Shown one piece after another: positions 1-10,600 of a stretch of 64,000 nucleotides of DNA. Numbering within the stretch: position 1 is the first letter of the stretch; the number at the start of each line of letters is the position of its first letter. Source of the DNA: Bacteriovoracaceae bacterium UBA6153 (lineage in GTDB: Bacteria; Bdellovibrionota; Bacteriovoracia; Bacteriovoracales; Bacteriovoracaceae); contig DIUR01000010.1 of the NCBI GenBank assembly GCA_002428265.1, positions 20,762 to 84,761 of the forward strand. The letters run 5' to 3'. A program made the translations under genes and the position numbers. The notes under the pieces were generated by a model that was given only the letters and a program-made list of their open reading frames with translations, made no database searches and had not been told where the DNA came from.

Positions 1-1297
1 TATTGGAGTCAACAATTCGACAAGTTGTTTTGGCCGGAGCTCCTTTATTGAGATAAAGAATTTTTGCAACAACCTGATCTTCACTGAGTGGTTCATCAGC
101 TCGAGAGCCCGGAATATAAGTCGTGCAGGCTTCTTTATTAGTCACCCTATTCATGTAACAAACTTTTAGAGGCCAACCGGCTTCATTTTTAATATCTAAA
201 TTAAGTCGAGCGAGGGAATAGTTAGTTTCACCGCTGCAAGTCTCTTTTGTGCTGAGGATTTTTCTCGGGGCAAAATGGTTAATAATTCTATGAATATTAG
301 TTAATGCTTCGTTATCAATATTTCCCGGACAATCGTGATAATCTGTAATCAGCTTAGACTTATTAAGAGCTGTTGAGAGCACATCACAATTTTGTAGAGG
401 GAAATTAGATGGATAATCCTTATTTCCTCTTGTTTCACAAAACTTGGCTTCAGTAGCTAATTTAGTTGCACAATTTCTAAGGTCTAAGTTGGTGAACTTG
501 TCTTTTTTATTCATCATTTGCTGACACTTGTAGCTCATCTTATATTCTGGTACTTCAGAATTTAAAATTTTACTCCAAACGTCGTCTTTCAAATAATTTG
601 AACAAAACAACTCTTGATTTGAAAGAGAGTTGCAAAGGTTATCAAGATAGATTCTTTTAACCAGTGGGATGCGCTCACGATAAAAGTCAGCAAGTCTCTT
701 TAAGTTTGGTTTTTTAAAGACCTGTTGGATTCTGCATAAGTATGGAGTAAATGCATTATCAAGCCATTCATTGTGAATGGTGTTACATTCAGCTTTTGTC
801 TTGGGGATAGTGAATTTGATTCCTTCGATGGTTTTTTGTGAGTTGGCCTCGGTAAAAAAAACAGAGTACTCACTATTGTTTAAACACTTCTTTTTATAAA
901 TCTGCTGGAAAAAATCATCTTTTAGCATAGAGGCCGATTCAATGGCCCCGTCTTTATTTTTATAATTGATAAGAATATTATCAATATTTCCTTCCGTTGT
1001 TTTCAAAAGATTGGTTTCAAGTACAGAGAGAAAGCGACACTCATCTTTTTGGGCGAGTTTTAAAAAGCGCTCGTCAGAATGCATAAGGAGAGATTTAACA
1101 TACTGAGGGTCTAGTTTTACATCAGTAAAACCAGATAGGTCTGAGACAACTTTTAGATTGGCCGTAATACTTGATTTATTTTTTTGAAATTGATCTTTGT
1201 GAAGTTCCAGGAGTCTTTCAAAGCTTTCGATAATTCCCGGGGCTGTAGATTCTTGAGATATGGCCTTGCCAGGTAAACTGGCAAGGCAAGCAAGCAT
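1..1297 (-). CDS. Secreted Cys-rich protein of unknown function (3' end beyond left edge)
   Basis: An open frame runs leftward from an ATG at 1297 and is still open at base 1, so the C-terminus is missing. About 430 residues are visible. I recognise no family. The start is followed by a hydrophobic stretch, and about 16 cysteines are spread along the chain, which fits a disulfide-bonded periplasmic or outer-membrane protein. The ATG leaves a short signal peptide (MLACLASLPGKA). An in-frame TTG at 1345, inside the upstream gene, would give a more standard one (MKISLPFWPNQFCKIIMLAC...), so the start is uncertain. The gene begins 7 nt after the Fe-S oxidoreductase stop and is probably cotranscribed with it. 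Confidence 0.75.
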   Translation of the reverse strand, partial: MLACLASLPGKAISQESTAPGIIESFERLLELHKDQFQKNKSSITANLKVVSDLSGFTDVKLDPQYVKSLLMHSDERFLKLAQKDECRFLSVLETNLLKTTEGNIDNILINYKNKDGAIESASMLKDDFFQQIYKKKCLNNSEYSVFFTEANSQKTIEGIKFTIPKTKAECNTIHNEWLDNAFTPYLCRIQQVFKKPNLKRLADFYRERIPLVKRIYLDNLCNSLSNQELFCSNYLKDDVWSKILNSEVPEYKMSYKCQQMMNKKDKFTNLDLRNCATKLATEAKFCETRGNKDYPSNFPLQNCDVLSTALNKSKLITDYHDCPGNIDNEALTNIHRIINHFAPRKILSTKETCSGETNYSLARLNLDIKNEAGWPLKVCYMNRVTNKEACTTYIPGSRADEPLSEDQVVAKILYLNKGAPAKTTCRIVDSN

Positions 1298-1304
1298 AAT
1301 TATC

Positions 1305-3332
1305 TTACAAAACTGATTTGGCCAGAATGGAAGCGATATCTTCAACTTCAAGGTTTTCCGTTTCCTTAACGTGAGCTTTCGACGAATTAAAGTTAATCAT
1401 ACAATAAGAACAGGCCGTAGCCAATTTGTTAACTTCTTTTTCACCAATGTCTTTAAGTCGGTTATTCGCAATATGCTCTCCTTCTGGAAGCTCATACCAC
1501 ATATTTCCTCCGCCCATTCCACAACAAAGGGCCTTATCTTTATTTCTTTCCATTTCTTTAATCTTAATTCCCTGAATAGAATTTAAGATCGCTCTTGGAG
1601 CATTGTATTCACCGTGGTGACGGCCCAGGTAACATGGATCGTGGAAAGTTAGCTCTTCATTAATCGCTTTTTCTGGATAAAGTTTTCCTTGGTCCAGAAG
1701 TTCAGCTAGTAATTCAGTATGGTGAACTGTTTCAAAAGCACCGTCTTCAAATTTTGCGTACTCTTTACCAATAGTATGTAAACAGTGAGGGCAATGAGTG
1801 ACGACTTTGCCGAAATCATATTGTCTCATGTTCGCAATGTTTTCGATGGCAATTTCATAGAAAGAATATTCATCACCAAATCTTCTAACAGGATCACCAT
1901 TACATTTTTCTGTTTTACCCATAACTGCGAAGCTGACTCCAGCTTTTTTCATCATGGCGATCGTGTCTTTTACAACTTTTTGGTTTGATCCATCGTAAGA
2001 TCCAGCGCAACCAACATAATATAAATAATCAACTTTTTTACCAGCTTCAATAACAGGTATGTTTAGGCCATCTGCCCATTTAAAGCGATCTTGTTGAGAA
2101 ATCCCCCAAGGGTTACCTTGGTTCTTAATTTTGTTAATAGCATCGCCCGCCGCTGGAGGAATGTCTCCCAAGGTAAGGGCCTTGTAGCGTTTTGCTTCCA
2201 TGATGATTTGAACGTGCTCAATATTAGAAGGACATTCTTCCATACAAGCACCACAAGTCGTACAGGCATCAAGTTCATTAGCTGAATAAATTGGATTTTC
2301 ACCCCAGATTTCAGCATCTGTCTGACCGCTTGCCTGAGTAGCAAATGAAAGGTCGCGAGCTTTAGTAATAATTTTTTTAGGATCAAGAATTTTTCCAGCA
2401 AGATTAGCAGGACAGACTTGAGTACAACGTCCACATTCAACACATGAAAGTAGATCGAAGTTATTTTTCATTGTAAGTTCAGAAAGTTTGCCTAAACCAA
2501 AAGTTTCAGCGCTTTCATCTTCAAAGTTCATTGGCTTTAATACACCACCTCTTTTTGGAGGAGTGATTAAAGAAGCAACTGGCAATAAGAAAATGTGTGA
2601 AAACTTTGAATAAGGAATTGTTGCGATAAAGACCATTGTGTTGGCCATGTGTAAGAACCAAAGTGTTCTAAAGCTATAAGCTAGAGTTGCATCACTCATA
2701 TTAAAGTAACCAAATAGACTAGCTAGTGCCCAGCCAACAGGAGACCATACTGATTCATTGATTGGCATGTTGTTACCAAGGATTCTTAATCCTTCAATCA
2801 AATAACCAATAACAACAAGAAGAATCAACATGGTGTACATGAAAAGCTCTTGCTTAGGTTTTGTCGCTTCAAGATAAGCTGGCTTTTTAATATAGCGGCG
2901 GTGGTAAGCAAATCCGATTCCTACGAGAATCATAATCCCTGCAACATCAGCTAAAAAAGAAACAACAATATAAGTTGTTCCCTGGAAAACTTTTAAGGGA
3001 GTATCGTAATGAACAGCAACTAAGTCAGTGGCAATCCAAAGAATAAAAAATCCGTAAAAAATTAATCCGTGAAAAAATCCTACATATTTAAAGCGAGGAA
3101 CTTTTCCTGTCAGTAATGACGTGTGAAAAAATCTGGCCCAGTTTAATTTTTCAGGAAGCAGACCAGGAATACCTTTTACTCCCTGTCCTTTAGTAACGAA
3201 CAATAATTTTTTATACATACCTGTGGCCAGAAAACCAAGGCTGATTAAAAACATGCCGTACATGATGAATTTAAAAACGTGTGGAATGTTCCACATGATT
3301 TCTCTGGTGGCGAGTGTACTTACCTCTCCCAT
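1305..3332 (-). CDS. Membrane Fe-S/CCG-domain oxidoreductase, EMO-like (ETF:menaquinone oxidoreductase type)
   Basis: This 675-residue protein has an N-terminal NarI-like membrane part (about five or six hydrophobic helices, residues 18-250), then two 4Fe-4S motifs (CVECGRCTQVCP near 297-307 and CTTCGACMEECP near 357-367). Two CCG-type segments follow. The first carries VGCAGSYDG and KCNGDPVRR; the second carries HDPCYLGRH, CCGMGGG and ACSYCM. This order matches the family that includes membrane ETF:menaquinone oxidoreductases (EMO), which pass electrons from fatty-acid oxidation to menaquinone through heme b and Fe-S clusters. Other HdrD-like quinone reductases share the layout, so the electron donor is inferred. 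No etfAB gene lies nearby. A clear GGAG ribosome site precedes the ATG. Confidence 0.8.
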   Translation of the reverse strand: MGEVSTLATREIMWNIPHVFKFIMYGMFLISLGFLATGMYKKLLFVTKGQGVKGIPGLLPEKLNWARFFHTSLLTGKVPRFKYVGFFHGLIFYGFFILWIATDLVAVHYDTPLKVFQGTTYIVVSFLADVAGIMILVGIGFAYHRRYIKKPAYLEATKPKQELFMYTMLILLVVIGYLIEGLRILGNNMPINESVWSPVGWALASLFGYFNMSDATLAYSFRTLWFLHMANTMVFIATIPYSKFSHIFLLPVASLITPPKRGGVLKPMNFEDESAETFGLGKLSELTMKNNFDLLSCVECGRCTQVCPANLAGKILDPKKIITKARDLSFATQASGQTDAEIWGENPIYSANELDACTTCGACMEECPSNIEHVQIIMEAKRYKALTLGDIPPAAGDAINKIKNQGNPWGISQQDRFKWADGLNIPVIEAGKKVDYLYYVGCAGSYDGSNQKVVKDTIAMMKKAGVSFAVMGKTEKCNGDPVRRFGDEYSFYEIAIENIANMRQYDFGKVVTHCPHCLHTIGKEYAKFEDGAFETVHHTELLAELLDQGKLYPEKAINEELTFHDPCYLGRHHGEYNAPRAILNSIQGIKIKEMERNKDKALCCGMGGGNMWYELPEGEHIANNRLKDIGEKEVNKLATACSYCMINFNSSKAHVKETENLEVEDIASILAKSVL

Positions 3333-3484
3333 AGTGTCTCCTAAAATAACGCGAGCAAATTAGTCTGATATTCAATGTTTTGATCCCTTTTAGAATAGAT
3401 GAGAATCCCAAATATTTAAATGAGAAATTTAGTTAAATAAGGCATAATAAAAATCCCAATAGCAATTTAGATTGGACGATTTAA

Positions 3485-4519
3485 ATGAAAATATTTTTAG
3501 TTACAGTATTGTCTTTTTTCACTCTGAGCTGCGCAAGAGTTCAGACACTCAATCTTAAAGAGCATGCCTATTCTGAAAGACCCAACCATGTCATTTGGAT
3601 TCAAATTGCCGGCTTTTCAGAAGAGCATATTCCATTATTACGTTTTAATGTTTCGGAAGCGGCCAATAAAACGAGCATGGAGCAAATGGATTGTGTAGGT
3701 AAGATGTGGAATTTTAATTTATTCCAGCTGCGACCTGAAGCAAGTAGAAGTTTTTTGTCACAAAGCAATGGCTCAAAAAATATTAGCGGGACATGTGAAG
3801 ACTATGCAGTTAAACCAGCGTGGAGCTACATGCAGGATATTAATTACGCTACGGCCATAATGGAAACAGGAGCAGGTACTGAGCAAAGCTTAGAAAAAGC
3901 GTTAGGCTGCCCAAACAATATAACTCTCGATACACATAAAACTCGCTTCTACAAAATGGGCCCGGAAGTCACACCAGTACATAAATCTTTTCACTATCAG
4001 GATTCCCCAGAAATGGTGCAGGAGTCTAATAAGCCTGGAATGTATTACGACAGGTCATGCCAGAAAGGTATCTGTTATTCGACACTTTCAAATAATTTTA
4101 AAACGGTTTGGACTTCGCTTACCAAAGTTCAGAGAAAAACGTTTTTTGTAGTTCGCGATTTTAATTTCCAAAAAGGGTTGAAGAAAAAAGACTTGAGCTT
4201 TGCTAAAGAATCTCTTCTGGAAATTGACCGCATTGTCTCTATGCTTGAAGGACAAAAGCCAGGTGAAACTTTAATTATTATCAGTGGGGCCGAGTCGCTT
4301 CCTATTGAATTTCCACTTCAAGGCAAAGAGTGGTCTGATTTTGAAAAGAGCGGAAAAAATATTATTTATAAAAACTCTTCTTTGATGTCTCCGGTAATGG
4401 CAAGAGGAGCAATGGCAGAAAATTTTTGTGGAATTTTTGAAGAATCAGAAATGTTAAAAAGAACGATTTATAAACCAGAAGCTAAGAAATTTAACTGGGA
4501 TAGTGTGAACCCTTTTTAA
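3485..4519 (+). CDS. Predicted lipoprotein, possibly with a degenerate alkaline-phosphatase-like fold
   Basis: The 344-residue product starts with a short lipoprotein-type signal (MKIFLVTVLSFFTLSC, Cys-16), so an outer-membrane or periplasmic lipoprotein is likely. I do not recognise a family with certainty. The segment HVIWIQIAGFSEEHIPLLRF near the N-terminus and TLIIISGAESLPIEFPLQG near the C-terminus recall the first and last strands of alkaline-phosphatase-superfamily enzymes. The usual metal-binding Asp/His residues are not visible (GAE where GDH is expected), so an enzyme activity would be doubtful. The 3' end overlaps the convergent hslO gene by 4 nt. Confidence 0.7.
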   Translation: MKIFLVTVLSFFTLSCARVQTLNLKEHAYSERPNHVIWIQIAGFSEEHIPLLRFNVSEAANKTSMEQMDCVGKMWNFNLFQLRPEASRSFLSQSNGSKNISGTCEDYAVKPAWSYMQDINYATAIMETGAGTEQSLEKALGCPNNITLDTHKTRFYKMGPEVTPVHKSFHYQDSPEMVQESNKPGMYYDRSCQKGICYSTLSNNFKTVWTSLTKVQRKTFFVVRDFNFQKGLKKKDLSFAKESLLEIDRIVSMLEGQKPGETLIIISGAESLPIEFPLQGKEWSDFEKSGKNIIYKNSSLMSPVMARGAMAENFCGIFEESEMLKRTIYKPEAKKFNWDSVNPF

Positions 4520-5352
4520 GATTCAAATTCTTCGCGAGTTAATAGATAGCTCGTTTTACAGTAATCACATTTAGTTTCGATGTGCGCTTCATGGGGTTCA
4601 AATACAGAATCCATTCCACTAGACCAGACAATTGAGCGAACACCTTCAAACATGCGCTCTCTAGAGCAAGTACATTTAAATTTAATTTCCTTAGACCCTA
4701 GGAAAATTAATCCTTCGGATTCAAATAAAGACTGAATGTCAGATTGCTCAGTTGTCCCAACTTCATAAAGTTTGCTGACTTTTTCTTCAAGACGGCCCCA
4801 GTATTCAGAAATGCTTAAAACGTAATTCGTTCTTACTCTATTAACATTAATTTCTGGAAGTTTTTGAATCATTAAGCTTTGGTCAGATGCTTGGCTTAAA
4901 AAGACTTCACTATTAACCTGGTACGATTCAGTTAAAATGCTGTTAACGACATTGTGAAAATCAACTTTATCCAATTGAATAATAGAGTTATGTGGCTGAA
5001 GTTCACCGGGAAGAAGTTTTACGATACGGCATTTTCCATCAATTGATTTTGGAAACTGGTTAAAGTCTTCAGGAATCAGAAGAGTTCTCATCTGGCCTTG
5101 ATCACTCATTTCAATTTTTAAACGAAAATAGGGTTCATCTGAGTCAATGTAGACTCCAAGACCTTCACCTGGTTTTAAGAATGAAATCATTGGTTGAAGA
5201 GAAAGAATTGCGTCACGGTAATAATTAAAACCTGCACCTACCACAGAGTGGATAATGGCGAGGTCGTTGATCAACTTCTGACCTTCGAAGAAGTGGAGAG
5301 TGAAACCCTCATTTTGATCAATAAAACTATACAATCGACTTTCTGGAAGCAT
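4516..5352 (-). CDS. hslO: Redox-regulated chaperone Hsp33
   Basis: The 278-residue protein matches Hsp33, the cytoplasmic holdase activated by oxidation. The C-terminal zinc switch is intact, with CTC (in KCTCSRERM) and CDYC (in KCDYCKTSY), and the N-terminal domain has Hsp33-like spacing and length. Reduced cysteines hold zinc; peroxide plus unfolding releases it and exposes the client-binding surface. The start at 5352 has no visible Shine-Dalgarno sequence. Instead an AAGACA / 17 nt / TAAAAA promoter-like pair ends 6 nt before the ATG, so the mRNA may be leaderless. The gene is divergent from the addB-like gene and overlaps the lipoprotein gene by 4 nt at its 3' end. Confidence 0.92.
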   Translation of the reverse strand: MLPESRLYSFIDQNEGFTLHFFEGQKLINDLAIIHSVVGAGFNYYRDAILSLQPMISFLKPGEGLGVYIDSDEPYFRLKIEMSDQGQMRTLLIPEDFNQFPKSIDGKCRIVKLLPGELQPHNSIIQLDKVDFHNVVNSILTESYQVNSEVFLSQASDQSLMIQKLPEINVNRVRTNYVLSISEYWGRLEEKVSKLYEVGTTEQSDIQSLFESEGLIFLGSKEIKFKCTCSRERMFEGVRSIVWSSGMDSVFEPHEAHIETKCDYCKTSYLLTREEFES

Positions 5353-5358
5353 AAAATA

Positions 5359-5387
5359 TTTTTATCAGAAGTTCATAGGTTTGTCTT
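5359..5387 (-). promoter_or_regulatory. Candidate leaderless promoter of hslO
   Basis: Reading leftward, AAGACA (5387-5382), a 17-nt spacer and TAAAAA (5364-5359) lie 6 nt from the hslO ATG. Each hexamer matches the sigma70 consensus at 4 of 6 bases. The match is weak alone, but the spacing is the same as at seven other starts in the window. Confidence 0.4.
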
Positions 5388-5400
5388 GGAGAAAAGCGTT

Positions 5401-7686
5401 GTGCTAGATGTAGTCTTTTATCAATCCAACCAAGATTTATTGCAGAAAATGGGGGATGAAAATCCACCATTGATTATCTGCCCAAGTCCTCAGGTTGCTG
5501 ATAACTTGAGAAGTCTTGCTCCAGAGCTAAATATCATTACCATTTCAAAATGGACAAGTGACCATCTTAAAACCTTGGGTCTAAAAAGGGCCAGAAAGTC
5601 TGAGCTTATGATTAAGCTTGCTCCAGTCTGGAGACATTATTTTCCAAGTGAAGGGACCTCTCTTTTTTTAGAGGCATTTGAGCTCTTTACGGAGCTGCGC
5701 TCATACACACTGAATATTGAGTTACTAAATGAGTTTTTGGCAGAGCTAGACGAAACAACCAGAAAATCAATTCATATTTTTTGGATTTATTTAGATCAAC
5801 AGGAAATTATCGATGAACATCTTAGTTATTTAAAAGTGACTGAGTCTAAGAATCATCAAACTTTTTGGATGGTTGGATTTAAGCACATGAGTGGTGTTCA
5901 AATCGATATGCTCAAAACAATCAGTGAGGAGCACTCAATCGTTGTATTGTTCCCACAATCAGTTTATTCAGAGTCCCTTCCAAATGACTGGATCAGATGG
6001 CTTTCTGCGGATGAAGTCATTAGAGAGAAGTCTCAAATTGATAAATCAGATATTAAGATAAATATTATCCCCAAAGGGAAAGCAAATGTTGTGCTTGAAA
6101 AGTTTTTTAATAAACATCCAGCATTCGATCTTGTTATGGCCGGAACTCAAATTGGTTTAGTGGCCCTTCAGGAAGCTCAAAAGAAGAAATCATTTTTTAA
6201 AACGACAGAAGACTTATTTTCTATTGAAATAGAATTGCTGACGCTTGAAATAAGATTGATTCTTAAAGAAAAAAAATCTCTAAGCTCAGAAGAGTTGAAT
6301 CTTTACCTGGAAGATCAAAAAAAGATCTCTATAAGCAGTGGCCAGTATAGAAAGTTTAAAACGCTAGAGCTGATGCAAGCAGCATTGGAGCTCTATTCTG
6401 AATTTCAGCCCAATATAGATGCATTTGCTATCGATATTCTGGAGTTTATTGTAGGTCTTAATTCACCAAGAGTTTCTTTATTGTCTCTAGAGTCTCATAC
6501 TGAAAGAATGTTCATTGATATGAATGGACTTAACTTTAGAGATGAAGAAAGATCCATTGGTTTATTCGCGACAGTGAGTATGGGAGGCTTTAGGGCCAAT
6601 GAAAGGATTCTCAGTGAAGCTATGACCAAAGCTTTGAGAGTCATAGGGCCAATTAAAAGAGCAGGACTTGATTTTCTTTTTCATAAGTATGAACTTCTAT
6701 CGATTCTAAAAGATCAAAAGAATATTCTGCTCATTGAAGAGCAACTACTTGAGTCTGATTTATCATGGAGAGAAATTTTAAAGAATTTCAACCTTGTCGA
6801 GTATGACCTTGATGTTCATTATAAAATTAAAGAAGTTAAAGAGCATCTCAATGACAAGAAAAAGTCTGGACCTTTTATTCAAACATACTTTTCAGCCTCT
6901 AGGCTTCAAAGCTTCATAGATTGCCCTCAGAAATATTATTTTAATTACATTGATAAGATAGATAATAGACCAGATGAAAGATCGGCCCTCGGGCCTGATG
7001 AATTAGGAAATTTGGAGCATAAAATTATTGCTGCGTATTTTGAAGAGAACGACTTTCAAAGCGAAGCAGAAGTTAGTATTAAAAACCACCGAAAATCTTG
7101 TTTGAGAATTTTTAACGAGTACCTAATTGAGAGCAGTCTTATTCTGAATGAAACGGAAAAAGCGCGTAGTTATAATGAAATTATGCACTATACGCTCAAT
7201 GGAATTGTTTTCCTTCATGAGTTAATGAAAACAAAAAAAGCTGTCTCAATCAAATTTGAAATACCTCTTAAGGAAAATCCATGGATACTTAAAGGTTCTA
7301 TCGATTGTTTAATTGAGCTAGGAAATAAAAAAGTTATAGTTATTGATTTCAAAAGATCTAGTAGTGCCGCCGGCACAAAGGCCGAGACTATTGAATTTAA
7401 AAAAATTCAAATGTGGGTTTACTTGCTTACACTAACTCATTCGGGGCAAGAAATAGATTCATTTGGTTATCTGAATTTAAGCGATATCAATGATGATAAG
7501 TTATTTTTTGATTCGGCTGATTCTGAAAAACTAATGACTGATTCAATGGATTCAGCAAAAGAAGTTATCGAAAAAGCTATTTCAGGAATTAAGACTGAAG
7601 TACCTTTTTTGCCAAGCCCCCGAGAAGCTAAAGTTTGTAGTTTCTGTGCCGTTAATCTCTTTTGTCTAAAAGGGGAGACTCTATGA
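5401..7686 (+). CDS. AddB-like PD-(D/E)XK nuclease subunit with Fe-S cysteines
   Basis: This is the nuclease partner of the helicase gene that follows. The C-terminal 260 residues form a PD-(D/E)XK nuclease: the active-site block is GSIDCLIEL followed by VIVIDFKRS (near 632-655). Four cysteines flank it in AddB fashion, one in FIDCPQKYY (near 507) and a CxxCxxxxxC group (CSFCAVNLFC) at the C-terminus, expected to hold a 4Fe-4S cluster. No Walker A is visible, so the N-terminal part looks like an inactive helicase fold. I chose the GTG at 5401 because GGAG lies 9 nt upstream and the longer frame runs into hslO. The product is about 761 residues. The stop overlaps the next ATG as ATGA. Confidence 0.8.
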   Translation: MLDVVFYQSNQDLLQKMGDENPPLIICPSPQVADNLRSLAPELNIITISKWTSDHLKTLGLKRARKSELMIKLAPVWRHYFPSEGTSLFLEAFELFTELRSYTLNIELLNEFLAELDETTRKSIHIFWIYLDQQEIIDEHLSYLKVTESKNHQTFWMVGFKHMSGVQIDMLKTISEEHSIVVLFPQSVYSESLPNDWIRWLSADEVIREKSQIDKSDIKINIIPKGKANVVLEKFFNKHPAFDLVMAGTQIGLVALQEAQKKKSFFKTTEDLFSIEIELLTLEIRLILKEKKSLSSEELNLYLEDQKKISISSGQYRKFKTLELMQAALELYSEFQPNIDAFAIDILEFIVGLNSPRVSLLSLESHTERMFIDMNGLNFRDEERSIGLFATVSMGGFRANERILSEAMTKALRVIGPIKRAGLDFLFHKYELLSILKDQKNILLIEEQLLESDLSWREILKNFNLVEYDLDVHYKIKEVKEHLNDKKKSGPFIQTYFSASRLQSFIDCPQKYYFNYIDKIDNRPDERSALGPDELGNLEHKIIAAYFEENDFQSEAEVSIKNHRKSCLRIFNEYLIESSLILNETEKARSYNEIMHYTLNGIVFLHELMKTKKAVSIKFEIPLKENPWILKGSIDCLIELGNKKVIVIDFKRSSSAAGTKAETIEFKKIQMWVYLLTLTHSGQEIDSFGYLNLSDINDDKLFFDSADSEKLMTDSMDSAKEVIEKAISGIKTEVPFLPSPREAKVCSFCAVNLFCLKGETL

Positions 7687-10600
7687 GTTCAGTTGTCAGG
7701 TCTCCTAATCCAGAACAGTTAATTGCTATTAATCATAATGGGGGAAAAATACTTTCTGCCGGAGCAGGCTCGGGAAAAACATTTGTTATTATCGAGCATA
7801 TTATCACGTGGCTTGATCAGTTAAAAAACAAGACACCAGCAGCTGAATGGGCCCAAGTTATTCCATTTCAGTTACCTAAAGTTGTTTTGATGACATTCAC
7901 CAAAAAAGCAGCTGGGGAAATGTCGATAAGAATGATGAAGAAGGTCGATGATCTATGCATTCTTCATGAGGACGATTCTGCGGGAGAGTTTTGGCAGATC
8001 ATAAGACAATACCTAACAATGATGAATATCACGACGATTTCATCTTTTTGTCACCAACTCATCAGCCAAGGATACTTTGCTGAAGTTGGTAGTGATGTTC
8101 AAATTCTGTCAAATGTAGAGTTCAAAAATAAAATATCTAACCTTTTTAATCTTTGGTTTATTTCAAAAAATGCAAATCTAGGCCAGGTGTTTCAGGCTAA
8201 TTCTACAGCTTTGATAAATGCGATGATTGAAATCTATAATTCGCCTGAATTAAGACTTATGTGGAAAGAGCCACTTGTTAAAACCACGGCTGCGAATGAA
8301 TTGAATGACTACATTGAAAAAGTTATTGTCACGCTTGAGCTTCAAGAATTATTTGATGACTCCATTGACCTTACAGCAGAGACCAAGGAAAAAGATAAAG
8401 GCTGGTTTACGCTACTGCAAAGTTTTGATCAGCTAACAAAAACTACCGGAAGTCTTTCTTCTGGAAATTTCAAAGACTATGCACAATGGGCAACGAATAT
8501 TGGAAGGCTTCCAGTTGCAGCGAAGGCCATGAGTGAAGATCAAAAAGAAGCTCTTGTTAAGGTTAAGTCGCTGGTGTCAGAAATAAGAGATATCCAGGAA
8601 GATTTTTTAAACTTCATTGAGCATTATGACATTTACTGGTCATGGGTTGAGACTTTCCAGGATGTTTATAATTACATTGATCGCAATTATTTTATGGAAA
8701 AGGGATTTGCGTTCGCCGATCTCGAATATTATGCCTGCATTGGATTGAGAAATGCAGAGGCCAGAGAAAAAGTAAAAAGTCATTTTGATTATTTTATCGT
8801 AGATGAATTTCAGGATACATCATCTGTTCAGTACGAAATTTTGCGCCAGTTGATAGGTGGGGATCATAAGCGCTTATTCTGCGTTGGGGATAAAAAGCAG
8901 GCCATTTATGGTTTTAGAGGTGGTGAACTTCTAGTTTTTAATCAATGCGCAGAAATGTTGGGAAGTGAAAATAATATCTGGTTGAAAAATAATTTTCGCT
9001 CTCATGGAAAAGTTATCGATTTCAATAATCGCTTTTTTGAGCTGATCTTTCCATTAGGACATGGTTTTGAAGGGAGTGATCCTAACTCAGTTTTAATGGA
9101 AGCACAGACAATCCCCGACTCAAAGCAGTTTCATGGGGAAGTCGAGCGCTTAAAAACTGAAATCACCGGTCTTGAAACGGATAAAAAATTAGATTTAGAA
9201 TATTATGAAGCTCAGGCACTATTTCAAACTGTCAAAGAACTTTTGGCACGCGCAGAAATTGAAAATGTTTGTGTGTTATACCGTAAACTAAAACCGAGCT
9301 CAATTCTTCTGGATCTTCTGGCCAGCGAAGAAATTCCATTCAGTGCACAGGTTAAAGTTGAATATGGCGAAGACCCAATCATTAATCTCTTTTTAAGATC
9401 CATTGAATTAAAGCTAAACCAAAATGATCCTAAAAAATTGGCATCGACTTATTTTCTGATGAACACATTGCTTGAAGTCCTCGAAGTTCATGCTGATGTG
9501 AAAGTCATTCAAGAAAGTTTTCTTGGCGACCTGAATATTCTAGGTCTAAGAATGGGCTTTCATAAATTGGTTTATTCATTAGGACTTAGTAATTCTCAAT
9601 ATCAGGAAAATAGTAAGCTCATTGACTCCATTTGCAGAGTTTGCAATGAAGACCCCATAAAAGTTTTTCATTTGCTCTCAAGTGAGAGTTCAGAAAAGTA
9701 TTCCATGGAAGTTATGAATGGCGCTCGAGCAAAGAGAGTCATATTGATGTCCGCCCATGCCTCTAAAGGATTGGAGTTTGATGCTGTCTTGTTAGGTGGA
9801 ATCCATAGCAATGGCTCGCAAATGGGAAAAACGGATACAATTGGTAAATTTCCAAAAAGCTTTCGTTGGAAGAGAGTTTATAACCAAAAGAAATTTTATA
9901 AATCTCCTACCTATTACTTAGAAGCTGAAATTGATAAAGCTAAAGAATTTTCTGAAAGCAAAAGGCTGCTTTATGTGGCCTGTACGAGAGCAGTTAAGTA
10001 CTTGGGATGGATTGATTTGTGGGCCAATCTCGCGGGCAAAATAAAAGAAATCTCTACTGGTGCAAATCACTGGATCACCGCCATGAGGCTAGGCCCGACT
10101 GATGAATTGTTGGTAACTGAAAAAAATATTCAGATTTCTAAAGTTGATGATTATAAGAATGTTGAAATCCCTTTGATCTTAAAAGATTCTTTGGGACTTA
10201 TTGCGGTAAAAGAACAAGCTCGTCTTGGAGTATTTGCTGAAACTTCGGTTACAAAGCTTGCTCACTTGTCTCAATGCCCTTTTAAATTTTATCTTTCAAA
10301 TATTTGTAAAATTACTCCTCCAAAAGCTGGAGTTCCATCATTTCTTCTTTCAAACGATGATGAAGAAAGTATTGAAGAAGAAGAGATTTTCTATTCTTCT
10401 ATGGAAAGGGGAACAAGAGTTCATGCCAATTTATCAAAACTACTATTAGGTGAAATGCTTATTGAAGACGTAGAACCTATGGAAAAAGATAAAGTAGAGT
10501 GGGTTTTAAATGAAGCTAAAAAGATTTCGCTAGAAAAAAATATTATCAGCGAAAAACAAATTAAATTCTCACTTTTTGGGCAGATGATCTCAGGGACACC

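Noticed and set aside
2063..2443. Second-frame 126-codon reading frame within the Fe-S oxidoreductase gene
   Set aside because: Low-complexity Leu-rich shadow frame overlapping the conserved 4Fe-4S region.
5194..5400. N-terminal extension of the AddB-like gene from an ATG at 5194
   Set aside because: It would lie antisense within hslO and gives no family-like sequence. The GTG at 5401 has a well-placed GGAG.
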